Source: Psychroflexus longus
GTDB lineage: Bacteria > Bacteroidota > Bacteroidia > Flavobacteriales > Flavobacteriaceae
NCBI RefSeq assembly: GCF_020164595.1
Contig: NZ_JAIQZE010000002.1
Coordinates: 62,001 to 126,000, forward strand
DNA: 64,000 bases
Direction of reading: 5' to 3'
The notes under the pieces: generated by a model
Told to the model about the DNA's origin: nothing
The model's database searches: none
Seen by the model: the letters and a program-made list of their open reading frames with translations, nothing else
Translations under genes and position numbers: made by a program
Part shown: positions 1 through 9,967 of the stretch, one piece after another
Numbering within the stretch: the stretch's first letter is position 1
How the letters are laid out: each line of letters starts with the position of its first letter

Positions 1-3000
1 ATCATGACTCGTATGTTTCCAAAACTAGGATTACCAATGATTCCTACTTTAAAACCGTCTGTTGTGTTTGGATCAATAATTTCTTTTCCAGATTCATCGA
101 AATATTTAAGTTCAAGGTTATCATTGAGCGTTTTAGCTTTAATCTTTTGAAGCAAATCTAAAGATAAATTCAAATCATTTTCTAAGGGCCAAACTCCTCT
201 AGGTGTGAAGTCTTGTGGGTCCGAAACTTTCAAAGGAATTTCAATTTGATAATAGTTATTTGTGAAATCAATACCCATTCTTATAAACGCCGTAAGCTGG
301 TCGTCTTGAAGCTGTGTGTTTGGTGGTGCCAATGATTGTGCATGCAGATACATTTCTAAGCGTTCGTATTGACGCATGTCTATTTGATAATTTTTGAAAA
401 CACCTCTAGAATCTTCAGACTGTAAGTTGCTCACTCTTAAAGCCAATGATTTTTCATCTTCTCTAATGGCCACGTTATTATTCACCAATTCTTCCCTGAT
501 GACTCCAGGTGGAGTCACATAATTTGAAGTAATTTCTTCGCTAACTGCTTCAGAGTTGAACTGAGTATTTCCAGTAGTTGGATTCGACCCGTATGGTAAA
601 ATGGGTAGGTCGTAAGTAAAATAATCACCTCTAACCAACTCCAATGTTCCAAACCTAAGAATGGTTTCCTGACTGAAGTCTGTCATGAACATTCTCATGA
701 ACCTTATAGATCTGAGGTCACTTATTCCCCCGATAGCAAATTCTTCACTAGTTCTCAAAGGAACTCTAAACTGAACCCATCTTGCTTCTATTTCTTGTCC
801 ATTCTGAAGCGTCGTAATCACTTCCTGAACATCTGTAATGTAATCTGAATTTATCCCTTGTCTGGAACTTGTATTATTTTCTACACTCATGTTTGGAAAA
901 ACAGGAACTTCATACTCAAAGTAACTATCAATCGTATTCATGGTGTTGTCCATATTTACATCTTCAACATCCGGGAAAGCAGAATTACCACGATTATTTT
1001 CTGTGACCTCCACAGGATTGTTACCTTCAGTTCCATTAAAATTTCTGTACCGATTCAGAATATCTCCGTTTCTATCCAAATAATACTGGTAATCGTCATT
1101 GGAAGGGTCTTCGAAATTTGAAAATTCGGGAAACTTTACGGCTTCATCTTGATTATTCAAACCGTCGAAACCGACGTCTTGATTTATTCTTTCTTGCCCA
1201 TTCGTATCAAAAGCATAGACCAGGGATTGATTGCTTGGTACTTTAGCGTAATTAGTCGATAAAGTATTGGAGCTTCCGCCATCTTCTGGTAAGCCATTTT
1301 CAAATTGCTTTCTTCCATCTTTCAAAATATCTTCAGATATACTTCCAAAGTTGAGCACTACTTTTCCTCCAGTATTTGTAGCGTTTTCAGGATAAATGAA
1401 AGGATCCATCACCCAAAATTCCACATACTCTACATTGGATTGTTCAAAATCTGTGGTTTGCAAACCTCTCATTATACCCCCAAAATTTTGATTTGGGTTG
1501 GGAAGTGTATTATCGCTAGTGGCTGCCGAATTGTAGTTATACATTCCTCTTTCACTGGGCCTGTACACCAAATCCAATGGAAATAAGGTTTGAATTTGTC
1601 CAGGTACGATATCAATATTGGGAAATATTTCATTCACGAGAATTCGTCTTGAGTAGTACTGTGAAAGATCCTCGTCTGTTACATCTCCTGGTCTTTGAAA
1701 GCTATAAAAAATGGGGTCTATAGTATACCAATTGAGCTTGGCTCTAAAATCATTTGTGCTTATATCATTGTTGGCATCGTAAGTACCGTTCGCATCATTT
1801 GGTCCTCTGTAACCTACAGGAGCGCTTGACAACTTCCAAGCTTGAGGATCTATAACAGAGATAGACGTTTGAGAACCTTCAAAATCGTCTACATAACTTG
1901 TAGCATCTCCTTCAAAGTCACTTGCATTTGGGCTTCCAGGCAATAAATAAGCAAATTCTCCTCTAAGAGAAAAATTCGATTCTACATCTGTATCAATATT
2001 TGGTAGTTTATTCACCATTCTGGTGAAGAATGGAACTGTAGTATTGTAATTGAAATTAACTCCGTAAATACTATTATTCACAGGTTCGGTCCCGTAATCT
2101 GCTTTTTGGGTTATTGGCCTTTCGTTTAAATTTAAAAATGTTCCGCCTATCAGTAATTCTTCACTGAATCTATGCTGAACATCAATTCCTGTAAATCGCT
2201 TGGTTTGTCTTCCAAATAAAGCATTATTTTCTGTAGACACCTTAATTGGAGTATCCGAAGCTAGTAAGGCATCATCGAGGATATTTACCCTTCCCAACTC
2301 ATAATCTACCGTATAATCTATTCCTTCCTGAAGTATTCTGCCTCCTGCGGAAACAGTCACTGAGCCCCTGGGAACGTTGAAGGCGCCAATAGGGATTCCA
2401 CCCGTATTAGAAGCTTTATAGCGTCCAGATAATTTGAATTTATTTTTCTCAGCTCCTTCTTGCTGAGCCTGTATTTTGGTAGTAGCATAAAGACTTCTGA
2501 AAACATACTTGGATTGGTTTTCGTTATAAGTCTGAGGATCATCGTAATTTTCAGAACCAGCGTTTGGATTCAAATCCAATTTGTTAAAGAGGTGCTCGCC
2601 AAAAGGCTCTACTTTAGTAAACTTTAAAATTCCGTTTTGGGGATCAATAGTGATATTGGGCACAAAGTCAAAAAAGCCGTCGCCACCATTCACTGGGTCA
2701 TTATTAAAATTTAAATTATCAAGATCTAAAACCTGCAAAAGATTAGTCTCACTTACATCATCTGGAAGAGGGGTCGTGCTTCCTGGCGCTTCGGTAATGA
2801 AGTTGACAGGCTGTGGATCTGCATATAAAACATTGAATCTAAATCCGTCCTGCTCGAGTCCGGAAGCCCCTAGACTGTAGAAGTTTTTCATCATCAGATC
2901 CCAAATTGGCTCCTGCACAAAGGTGACTGGACTTTTAAGAAGTTTTACTATTAAGTTTTGATTAAGCGCAATTTGTTCATCCTGTTGTTCCGGGTTTTCC

Positions 3001-4496
3001 TGAGTTTCTGTTCCTGAACGTCCTCCGTTTCCAAATTCTCCAACGCGAAATACCCGCCCGTCAGTTGTGGTATATTCAAAAGCAACTCCTAAAACCTCGT
3101 CATTGTTAAGACGTTGATTCAAAGAAATATATCCTAGCTGAGTGTTTAAGTAATATTCATTGGGCTGCAGCTCTCTTGCATTTTCTAAAATTGCATAATC
3201 ACGACCTTCAGAAACAGAAGACTGCGCAGAACCGAAGCCCTCTTGTATAGAGGCTAAGTCTCTTATCTGATTTGTCAATACAGACTGCCCAGTGCCAAGA
3301 GCGCTGGGATTGAACAAGTTATTAGCATTATTAGGCCTCCCGTTGGGGTTCAATATAAAATTAGGGACTGGAGATGGTATTGGGCTACCTGTATTGTCAT
3401 CTTGTAATAACCCTAGATTTTCAGGTTCACTTTCACCAAGATCTTGTAAAGCAATAATATTCCTTGCATTGGATGTCGTTGCCGAATTATTTGTCCGATT
3501 GGTGACCCAAACCTGGAGTCTTGTGATCTGTATCCTGCTGTTGATGAAGGGATAGTTTTCTAAAGCCCGATCATATTCGTCTCTAAAAAAATGAGCAAGA
3601 AAGAAGTGCCTGTTTTCATCATAATCCAAAGCAAATTTATCAAACTCTCGCACTGTCGCTCCACCTTGTATATTTACACTTTGTCTTTCTGAATTTAATT
3701 CTGAAAACACTCCTGTTATTGTAGTCTTTCCGAATTGAAGTTGTGTCTTAACACCAAATAAGCTCTGTGAGCCCTGTATGAGCGTACTATTTAAGGGCAT
3801 TTGTACATTACCTACTTCAATCTTTTGGATGATATCGTCTTCAGAAGGTGTGTAATCCAATTTGATTTGATTCTGAAAATCAAAAGTTGATTCCGTATCA
3901 TATTCAGCATTAACTTGTAGACGTGTCCCAACAGAAGCCTGTAAACTCATGCTGATACGTTGATCAAAATCAAAAGTGAGATTGCTTTGATTTCTTGGAG
4001 ATAACGAGGGATTATCCTGTTTACCATATAGAATACCCATGTCTACAGCAACAGACCCCCTGGGTTGTACATCGATTTCATTTCCTCCAAATACTGACTG
4101 AAAAAAAGAATTGTTCACGTAAAAAATAGGAATCAAATTCTTTTGATTCTCTTCATCGCCTTTTCCTGATGCAGCATCTGATTTTTGTTTGAAGTAAGCC
4201 TTCATTTGCTCTTCAAGTACAAGAGCTTCAAATTCTTCTGGTGTGAGAACAAGTGGATATTTGGTATTTACAGATCCTATTTTTTCTGTGTAGATGTACC
4301 GATCTAAAACAGGATCATACTCATATTTAGAAACTATACTTGATGGGTTTGGCATAGATATATTGCCAAAAGAAGGGCCTTTGGGAATAGAATCCTGCTC
4401 ATCCTGAGCATAAACATCAGATGCAAATAATATGACTGCAACAAGTAAAAATACAGGGCAAGAAATTATGTTGATGAGTCGATGAGTAATCTTCAA
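1..4496 (-). CDS. sprA: SprA, type IX secretion outer-membrane translocon (3' end outside window)
   Basis: SprA (Sov in Porphyromonas) is the giant outer-membrane beta-barrel through which type IX secretion cargo leaves the cell, and it is needed for gliding in flavobacteria. About 1,498 codons are read without a stop up to the window edge; the family usually has about 2,400 residues, so the C-terminal third is missing here. A signal peptide (about residues 1-31, ending DVYAQ) is followed by long Asn/Asp-rich beta-strand sequence, including FGGNEIDVQPRGSV near residue 120 and FEGDATSYVDDFEGSQ, both typical of SprA. No in-frame ATG lies between the ruvA stop and the signal peptide, so I infer a TTG start at 4496, five bases after ruvA ends. 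It is probably co-transcribed with ruvA. The M36 protease at 32483-35077 is likely cargo. Confidence 0.93.
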   Translation of the reverse strand, partial: MKITHRLINIISCPVFLLVAVILFASDVYAQDEQDSIPKGPSFGNISMPNPSSIVSKYEYDPVLDRYIYTEKIGSVNTKYPLVLTPEEFEALVLEEQMKAYFKQKSDAASGKGDEENQKNLIPIFYVNNSFFQSVFGGNEIDVQPRGSVAVDMGILYGKQDNPSLSPRNQSNLTFDFDQRISMSLQASVGTRLQVNAEYDTESTFDFQNQIKLDYTPSEDDIIQKIEVGNVQMPLNSTLIQGSQSLFGVKTQLQFGKTTITGVFSELNSERQSVNIQGGATVREFDKFALDYDENRHFFLAHFFRDEYDRALENYPFINSRIQITRLQVWVTNRTNNSATTSNARNIIALQDLGESEPENLGLLQDDNTGSPIPSPVPNFILNPNGRPNNANNLFNPSALGTGQSVLTNQIRDLASIQEGFGSAQSSVSEGRDYAILENARELQPNEYYLNTQLGYISLNQRLNNDEVLGVAFEYTTTDGRVFRVGEFGNGGRSGTETQENPEQQDEQIALNQNLIVKLLKSPVTFVQEPIWDLMMKNFYSLGASGLEQDGFRFNVLYADPQPVNFITEAPGSTTPLPDDVSETNLLQVLDLDNLNFNNDPVNGGDGFFDFVPNITIDPQNGILKFTKVEPFGEHLFNKLDLNPNAGSENYDDPQTYNENQSKYVFRSLYATTKIQAQQEGAEKNKFKLSGRYKASNTGGIPIGAFNVPRGSVTVSAGGRILQEGIDYTVDYELGRVNILDDALLASDTPIKVSTENNALFGRQTKRFTGIDVQHRFSEELLIGGTFLNLNERPITQKADYGTEPVNNSIYGVNFNYNTTVPFFTRMVNKLPNIDTDVESNFSLRGEFAYLLPGSPNASDFEGDATSYVDDFEGSQTSISVIDPQAWKLSSAPVGYRGPNDANGTYDANNDISTNDFRAKLNWYTIDPIFYSFQRPGDVTDEDLSQYYSRRILVNEIFPNIDIVPGQIQTLFPLDLVYRPSERGMYNYNSAATSDNTLPNPNQNFGGIMRGLQTTDFEQSNVEYVEFWVMDPFIYPENATNTGGKVVLNFGSISEDILKDGRKQFENGLPEDGGSSNTLSTNYAKVPSNQSLVYAFDTNGQERINQDVGFDGLNNQDEAVKFPEFSNFEDPSNDDYQYYLDRNGDILNRYRNFNGTEGNNPVEVTENNRGNSAFPDVEDVNMDNTMNTIDSYFEYEVPVFPNMSVENNTSSRQGINSDYITDVQEVITTLQNGQEIEARWVQFRVPLRTSEEFAIGGISDLRSIRFMRMFMTDFSQETILRFGTLELVRGDYFTYDLPILPYGSNPTTGNTQFNSEAVSEEITSNYVTPPGVIREELVNNNVAIREDEKSLALRVSNLQSEDSRGVFKNYQIDMRQYERLEMYLHAQSLAPPNTQLQDDQLTAFIRMGIDFTNNYYQIEIPLKVSDPQDFTPRGVWPLENDLNLSLDLLQKIKAKTLNDNLELKYFDESGKEIIDPNTTDGFKVGIIGNPSFGNIRVM

Positions 4497-4501
4497 ATGC
4501 T

Positions 4502-5083
4502 TTATAGATTTTTTAAGGCGAGTTTGATTATCTCTTCAACGCTGGCATTTGGATTATTATTACAAATTTTGGTAATAATTTTTCCAGATTGCTTCCTTGT
4601 GTAACCCAGGGTTTCTAAAGCTGATAAGGCTTCTTCTTTATTGGCATGACTTGGGGAGCTAACAATTTCTGTAAGCGCTTCTGTACTTTTAAATTTATCT
4701 TTTAAGTCTAAAATAACACGTTGGGCAGTTTTCTTACCAATACCTTTTACACTTTGTATGGTATCTGTGTCTTCACTCGTAATCGCCTCAATCACCTGTT
4801 CCGGAGTGAGAGAAGACAGCATTATTCTAGCTGTACTCGCTCCAATACCAGACACAGATAGTAGTTGCCTAAATACCAGACGTTCTGCCTTATCCATAAA
4901 TCCATATAAAGTGTGGGAATCCTCTTTAACCTGAAGATGGGTGAATATTGTGATTGATTCTTCATCCCTTAAACGAGAAAAGGTATGAAGTGAAATATTC
5001 ACCTCATACCCTATCCCATTACAATCTACAACTATATGTGTTGGGTTTTTTTCTAAAAGTTTACCTCGAAGCTGAGTTATCAT
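4502..5083 (-). CDS. ruvA: Holliday junction branch migration protein RuvA
   Basis: RuvA binds the four-way Holliday junction and loads the RuvB hexamers that drive branch migration. Its 193 residues match the family length. The N-terminal OB-fold domain (MITQLRGKLLEKNPTHIVVD) is followed by two helix-hairpin-helix motifs, VSGIGASTARIM and VKGIGKKTAQRV, and a small C-terminal three-helix domain from about residue 148 that contacts RuvB. It lies directly upstream of sprA, a common pairing in flavobacteria. Its partner ruvB is in the same window at 9968-10990 but in a separate transcription unit. Confidence 0.97.
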   Translation of the reverse strand: MITQLRGKLLEKNPTHIVVDCNGIGYEVNISLHTFSRLRDEESITIFTHLQVKEDSHTLYGFMDKAERLVFRQLLSVSGIGASTARIMLSSLTPEQVIEAITSEDTDTIQSVKGIGKKTAQRVILDLKDKFKSTEALTEIVSSPSHANKEEALSALETLGYTRKQSGKIITKICNNNPNASVEEIIKLALKNL

Positions 5084-5103
5084 CTTAACTTAATTTTAGG
5101 AAT

Positions 5104-5120
5104 CAAATGTAACAAAATTA
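5104..5120 (-). promoter_or_regulatory. Promoter -7 elements for ruvA-sprA
   Basis: Two matches to the Bacteroidota -7 consensus TAnnTTTG lie on the minus strand: TACATTTG (5104-5111) and TAATTTTG (5113-5120). They sit 20-30 bases upstream of the ruvA start. The consensus is known; use of either site is inferred. Confidence 0.55.
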
Positions 5121-5174
5121 AGTTTAGAACCTCAAGGTCTTTACCTTTTATAAGCCTCCGAATAACAGGATCTA

Positions 5175-7457
5175 CTAAGCCTTGCGCTTGCTTTTTTGCT
5201 GAGCATCTACAACTGCAACGGCAGACATGTTTACCATCTCATCTACACTCGCCCCCAATTGAAAAACATGAGCTGGTTTATTAAGTCCCATCAAAATTGG
5301 ACCTATTGAGCCTGCACTATTAAGTTCTTTCATTAACTTGTAAGTACTGTTAGCAGAATCAAGATTCGGATAAATTAATGTGTTGACCTTTTTTCCATTA
5401 AGTTTAGAAAAAGGAAACTTATCCATTCTCATTTTCTTATTGAGAGCGAAATCAATTTGCAACTCCCCATCAACTGCAATTTCCGGATAATTTTTGTGTA
5501 AATATTCTACTGCTTCTTTCACCTTTGATGCATTCGGATTGCTGGATGATCCAAAATTGGAATACGAAGCCATAGCGATAACAGGGTCTATTCCAAACAT
5601 CTTTACAGTTTTGGCTGTCATCTGAGCAATTTTAGCCAAAACTGTAGAATCTGGATTTATGTTGATAGAAGTGTCACTTATAAAGATAGGCCCCCTTTTG
5701 GAGTTCATTAAGTTGGTGGCTGCTACATTGGTAACTCCTTTTTCTTTTCCAATTAATTCTAAAATAGGCTTTAAAACTGCAGGATAAGCTCTAGAATATC
5801 CAGATAACATTGCATCTGCATCTCCGTTCTCCACCATCATTGCTGCAAAATAGTTTCGCTCTCTTATCAATTTTTTAGCATCATATAGTGTGACACCCTT
5901 CCTACTTCTTTTCTTCCAAAGAGCTTCCGCATATTCATGTCTCTGTTTTTGCTCTTCATCAGATTTAGGGTCTATAATGATAATATCCTCTCCTTCAAAT
6001 TCAATTTCCCTCATCAATTCAAGAATCACATCTCTCCTGCCAAGAAGTATAGGTGTCGCGATTTTTTCATCATAAACCTGTTGAGCGGCCTTTAAAACAT
6101 CCAGATGATCAGCTTCTGCATAAACGATACGTTTAGGGTCTTGTTTTGCTCGGTTAATTAGAAGTCTTGTTATCTTATCCTCACTTCCCATGCGTTCCAG
6201 AAGGTCTTCTTTGTAAGCTTCCCAATCCTCAATTGGAGTCTGAGCTACACCAGAATCCATAGCTGCTTTGGCAACGGCAGGTGGTACTTCAGCAATAAGT
6301 CTGGGATCAAAAGGTTTCGGTATGATATAATCTCTTCCAAAGTTGAGGCGTGTTTCAGCATAAGCAATATTCACTTGCTCTGGTACCGGTTCTTTAGCAA
6401 GTCTAGCCAGCGCTTTGACAGCAGCCATTTTCATCTCTTCGTTGATTTGTGTTGCGCGAACATCCAAGGCTCCTCTGAATATATATGGAAATCCAAGAAC
6501 ATTATTGACCTGATTTGGAAAATCTGTCCTCCCCGTTGCCATGATCACATCTTTTCTTGTTTCTAAAGCCAAATCATAATCGATTTCCGGATCTGGATTG
6601 GCCATAGCAAAGACAATAGGATTTGGTGCCATTTTTTTAAGCATTTCTGCCTTTAAAACTCCACCCACCGAAAGCCCTAAAAACACATCTGCATTTTCAA
6701 TAGCCTCGTCTAAATCTTTTATTTTTCTTGTTGTTGCAAACTCTATCTGCTTAGTAGATAAGTCATCTCTGCTTTTATCAATTATCCCCTGGCTATCAAA
6801 CATCAGGATATTTTCTTTTTTAACCCCAAGCAAGACATAAAGTTTTGTGCAAGCAATAGCAGCAGAACCTGCTCCAGATACAACAATCTTAACTTCATCG
6901 ATTTTCTTGTCTGCTAGCTCTAATGCATTCAAAAGTGCCGCGGCAGAAATAATAGCTGTTCCGTGCTGATCGTCGTGCATCACAGGGATAGGCAATTCTG
7001 CTTTGAGTCGTTCTTCGATTTCAAAAGCTTCCGGAGCTTTGATATCCTCTAAGTTGATACCTCCAAAAGTTGGTGCGATATTTTTTACTGTTTCAATAAA
7101 AGCATCTATGTTTTTGGTATCGACTTCAATATCAAACACATCGATATCAGCAAATATTTTGAACAGTAAGGCTTTACCTTCCATTACTGGCTTGGAGGCT
7201 TCAGCTCCTATATCACCGAGTCCTAGAACGGCTGTCCCGTTGGATATCACCGCTACCAGATTTCCTTTATTGGTGTATTTATAAGCATTTTGAACATCCT
7301 TTTCTATCTCCTTACAAGGCTCGGCTACTCCAGGAGAGTAGGCTAGCCCCAAATCTCTTTGAGATGCGTGTTTCTTGGTAGGCACGACTTCTATTTTACC
7401 TGGTCTTGGTTTAGCGTGATAGACTAAAGCTTCTCTTCGTTTTCTTGATGTACTCAT
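5175..7457 (-). CDS. maeB: NADP-dependent malic enzyme with C-terminal phosphotransacetylase-like domain
   Basis: Malic enzyme oxidatively decarboxylates malate to pyruvate, usually making NADPH. The 760-residue length and two-domain layout identify the MaeB type. Residues 1 to about 425 form the malic enzyme, with YSPGVAEPCKEI, GLGDIGAEASKPVMEGKA, the metal and substrate region HDDQHGTA and a Rossmann nucleotide site VVSGAGSAAIACTKLY. From about residue 430 onward there is a phosphate acetyl/butyryltransferase-type domain, thought to regulate MaeB by acetyl-CoA rather than to catalyse. The ATG start gives MSTSRKRREALVYH, as in homologues. It is a single-gene unit with its own upstream promoter element. 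Confidence 0.96.
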   Translation of the reverse strand: MSTSRKRREALVYHAKPRPGKIEVVPTKKHASQRDLGLAYSPGVAEPCKEIEKDVQNAYKYTNKGNLVAVISNGTAVLGLGDIGAEASKPVMEGKALLFKIFADIDVFDIEVDTKNIDAFIETVKNIAPTFGGINLEDIKAPEAFEIEERLKAELPIPVMHDDQHGTAIISAAALLNALELADKKIDEVKIVVSGAGSAAIACTKLYVLLGVKKENILMFDSQGIIDKSRDDLSTKQIEFATTRKIKDLDEAIENADVFLGLSVGGVLKAEMLKKMAPNPIVFAMANPDPEIDYDLALETRKDVIMATGRTDFPNQVNNVLGFPYIFRGALDVRATQINEEMKMAAVKALARLAKEPVPEQVNIAYAETRLNFGRDYIIPKPFDPRLIAEVPPAVAKAAMDSGVAQTPIEDWEAYKEDLLERMGSEDKITRLLINRAKQDPKRIVYAEADHLDVLKAAQQVYDEKIATPILLGRRDVILELMREIEFEGEDIIIIDPKSDEEQKQRHEYAEALWKKRSRKGVTLYDAKKLIRERNYFAAMMVENGDADAMLSGYSRAYPAVLKPILELIGKEKGVTNVAATNLMNSKRGPIFISDTSININPDSTVLAKIAQMTAKTVKMFGIDPVIAMASYSNFGSSSNPNASKVKEAVEYLHKNYPEIAVDGELQIDFALNKKMRMDKFPFSKLNGKKVNTLIYPNLDSANSTYKLMKELNSAGSIGPILMGLNKPAHVFQLGASVDEMVNMSAVAVVDAQQKSKRKA

Positions 7458-7508
7458 AGGTTTCTTACTCTTGTTGAGTTCGATTCAACTTCAACATATA
7501 TTAAAAAA

Positions 7509-7516
7509 CAAAGGTA
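7509..7516 (-). promoter_or_regulatory. Promoter -7 element for maeB
   Basis: TACCTTTG on the minus strand matches TAnnTTTG 51 bases upstream of the maeB ATG. No clear -33 TTTG was seen. The 244-base gap 7458-7701 otherwise shows no gene. Confidence 0.5.
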
Positions 7517-7701
7517 CGTCTTAAGTCTAATTCTGAAAGAAATCCTTACCAATATTAGGATCGAAACTTAAGAGTTAACAGATTGATGTGCTAAGAATGT
7601 TGACTTTAAAATGGAACTTAACAGGGATAGAATGAACCTTTTACAATTGAAAAAATGTCTATTTGGATTGACTTTTAATCAGAATCACTTAAAAATATTA
7701 G

Positions 7702-8625
7702 CTAACTACTTGACTTTATATAACTGATATTTCTCTTTAAGCCTTCAAATTTTGTTCGCTTAACGGCAGATTTTCTAAAGATTTCATTAAACACCTCCTT
7801 GGTGATTTCTTCCCACTCCTTCTTATCATTAGACAGTAAATCTGGGTGAGGATTGAAAAGCGGTTCATTATGAGGTTTACTGAAACGATTCCAGGGACAC
7901 ACGTCCTGGCAAATATCACAACCAAACATCCAGTCTTCAAATTTATCTTGGAAGCCGTTAGGAATTTCATTCTTCAATTCAATGGTGAAGTAAGAAATGC
8001 ATTTGCTCCCATCCACTTTGTAGGGCTCATAAATCGCATCTGTGGGACAGGCATCAATACATTTGGTGCATGATCCACAATGATCGGTCACTGGAGTATC
8101 GTACTCTAAGTCAATATCAAGAATCAATTCGGCAATGAAATAAAACGAACCAGTTTGTTTTGAGAGTAAATTGGAATGTTTGCCAACCCAGCCTAGACCA
8201 CTTTTGGCGGCCCATGCTTTTTCCAAAACAGGCGCAGAATCAACAAAAGCTCTGCCACCTATTTCTCCAATTTCCTCCTGAAGGGTGAACATGAACTCCT
8301 TCAGCTTAGATTTTATAACGTGATGGTAATCTCTCCCATAAGCATATTTGCTCACTTTGTAGGTGTCGTCTCTTTGAGTTTCTTCTGGGAAATAATTATA
8401 AAGTAAAGAAATCACGCTTTTAGAACCTTCGACAAGTTTAGTAGGATCTAAACGTTTGTCGAAATGGTTTTCCATATACTGCATCTCACCATGAGCATTT
8501 TGCTTTAGCCAATTTTCCAATCGTGGGGCTTCTTCTTCTAAAAATTCAGCTTTAGAAATTCCACAAGATAAAAACCCAAGGCGATCTGCTTCAGCTTTTA
8601 TCAGTTGGGTGTTGGTATCTTTAAT
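7702..8625 (-). CDS. queG: Epoxyqueuosine reductase QueG (non-canonical start)
   Basis: QueG reduces epoxyqueuosine to queuosine, the last step of this tRNA wobble modification, using cobalamin and two [4Fe-4S] clusters. The ferredoxin motifs are plain: [16 protein letters not shown] and [11 protein letters not shown]. The conserved N-terminal part ([20 protein letters not shown], then FLEEEAPR) is encoded in frame upstream of the first usual start codon, a TTG at 8520. Between the in-frame stop at 8653 and 8520 there is no ATG, GTG or TTG. ATT (8625), ATC (8631) or CTG (8604) are the only candidates. The ATT gives 307 residues, the normal length, and starts 10 bases after the P450 stop. The exact start is uncertain. 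It follows ruvB and the P450 in one likely operon. Confidence 0.9.
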   Translation of the reverse strand: MKDTNTQLIKAEADRLGFLSCGISKAEFLEEEAPRLENWLKQNAHGEMQYMENHFDKRLDPTKLVEGSKSVISLLYNYFPEETQRDDTYKVSKYAYGRDYHHVIKSKLKEFMFTLQEEIGEIGGRAFVDSAPVLEKAWAAKSGLGWVGKHSNLLSKQTGSFYFIAELILDIDLEYDTPVTDHCGSCTKCIDACPTDAIYEPYKVDGSKCISYFTIELKNEIPNGFQDKFEDWMFGCDICQDVCPWNRFSKPHNEPLFNPHPDLLSNDKKEWEEITKEVFNEIFRKSAVKRTKFEGLKRNISYIKSSS

Positions 8626-8635
8626 TGAGATAAGC

Positions 8636-9958
8636 TTATCGTTTTGAGAATTTCACAAAGGCATTTTTTGGCTTCAAACTAATGAGAGGCTGGATTTCAA
8701 TTTCTGGTTTGACTTCTTCGATTTTGAATTTTTTCAAAAGCTGATGAAGAGCTAGAGTGATTTCGTACATAGCAAAATTATTACCAATACATTTACGGGG
8801 TCCGGCGCCAAAAGGAATGTAAAAATCGGTTACGCTCCTCGTCTTTGCAAAACGGTCTGGATTGAAATCTGTAGGATTATCCCAATTTTTCGCATTCCTG
8901 TGTATTTGATGTACAGAAAAAAGTAATGTGGTATTTTTTGGAATCTCAAATCCTTTAAAAGAATCGTCTTCAATATTTTGCCTGTCGATAAAGTAAACCG
9001 GAGGAAATAAGCGCATAGATTCTTCAATCACATGTTGGGTGTATTTACTTTCTTTTAGCACCTCAAAAAGTGATTTCTCCTCGAGATCTTTAATTTCTGA
9101 AAATAACTTTTCCTGAACCTTATCTTTTTGTCCGATCAACTGTATGGTGAAAGACAAGGCATTGGAGGTAGTTTCATGCCCGGCAATAAAAAGGATGAGA
9201 ATTTCATCTATAAGCTGTTCTTCGTTCATCTTTGAACCATCCTCATAGCTCAATCCCATTAGCATATCCAAAAGGTCTTTTCCTTCTTGTTTGGAATCTC
9301 TCCTTCTTTTTATAATACCCGATAATAAATCTCTTGCATCCTGACTTAAACCTAAATTCCGTTTAAGTTGGCCACTTAACGTAAACCACCATTTTTTATA
9401 AGGCTGTCTCAACTCTTTGACTAGCATTTTCTGAGTCTCTTCAGTGATAAACTGTAATCTTGCTATTTCTTCTGAATTTATGGCGTCACTGAAAAGACTT
9501 TTGACTACCACTTTAAAAGCTAAATCATTAAATATTGGAAATATATCAATCGTCTTATCGACTTCAATTCTCTCTAATTCCTTATCAATGGCTTCTACCA
9601 TAAAATCTAAAAGCGTATAAAGATTTTTTCTATAGAAAGCAGGTTGAATCAATTTTCGCTGAAATTTCCACTCGTCTCCTTCAGAAGTTAATAAACCATG
9701 ACCTACATATTTAGCCAGATCTTTGGTTTGAATCTCTGTTTTTCTAAAATTCTTTTGATTATTTCTTAGTGCGTATATAGCAAACTCGGGATCTCTAGAA
9801 AAGACCACAGAATTTCCAAATCCGAGATTTAATCTGAATGTATCCCCTAGCTTGTTGAAATTTTTTTGATGAAAGGGAAGAGGATTATTCAATATTCCGC
9901 CTGCATGTGTGAAAAAATCAATCGAAGGAACTTCTGGAAGTTGTTTTAAATCTGACAT
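8636..9958 (-). CDS. Cytochrome P450 monooxygenase
   Basis: This is a soluble, full-length bacterial P450 of 440 residues. Diagnostic motifs are in order: the I-helix oxygen-activation motif AGHETTS near residue 260, the ExxR of the K helix in EESMR near residue 310, a PERF-type segment (DFNPDRF), and the haem-thiolate loop [14 protein letters not shown] with the ligand Cys near residue 389. There is no signal peptide or fused reductase, and no ferredoxin partner is next to it, so electrons must come from elsewhere. It begins 9 bases after the ruvB stop and ends just before queG, so the three are probably co-transcribed. The substrate cannot be told from the sequence; fatty-acid-type hydroxylation is one possibility. 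Confidence 0.94.
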   Translation of the reverse strand: MSDLKQLPEVPSIDFFTHAGGILNNPLPFHQKNFNKLGDTFRLNLGFGNSVVFSRDPEFAIYALRNNQKNFRKTEIQTKDLAKYVGHGLLTSEGDEWKFQRKLIQPAFYRKNLYTLLDFMVEAIDKELERIEVDKTIDIFPIFNDLAFKVVVKSLFSDAINSEEIARLQFITEETQKMLVKELRQPYKKWWFTLSGQLKRNLGLSQDARDLLSGIIKRRRDSKQEGKDLLDMLMGLSYEDGSKMNEEQLIDEILILFIAGHETTSNALSFTIQLIGQKDKVQEKLFSEIKDLEEKSLFEVLKESKYTQHVIEESMRLFPPVYFIDRQNIEDDSFKGFEIPKNTTLLFSVHQIHRNAKNWDNPTDFNPDRFAKTRSVTDFYIPFGAGPRKCIGNNFAMYEITLALHQLLKKFKIEEVKPEIEIQPLISLKPKNAFVKFSKR

Positions 9959-9967
9959 AAATAATAA

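Noticed and set aside
858-3555. Several plus-strand open frames of 87-99 codons
   Set aside because: They lie opposite sprA, whose minus-strand frame encodes a continuous recognisable SprA protein. They have no motifs and are shadows.
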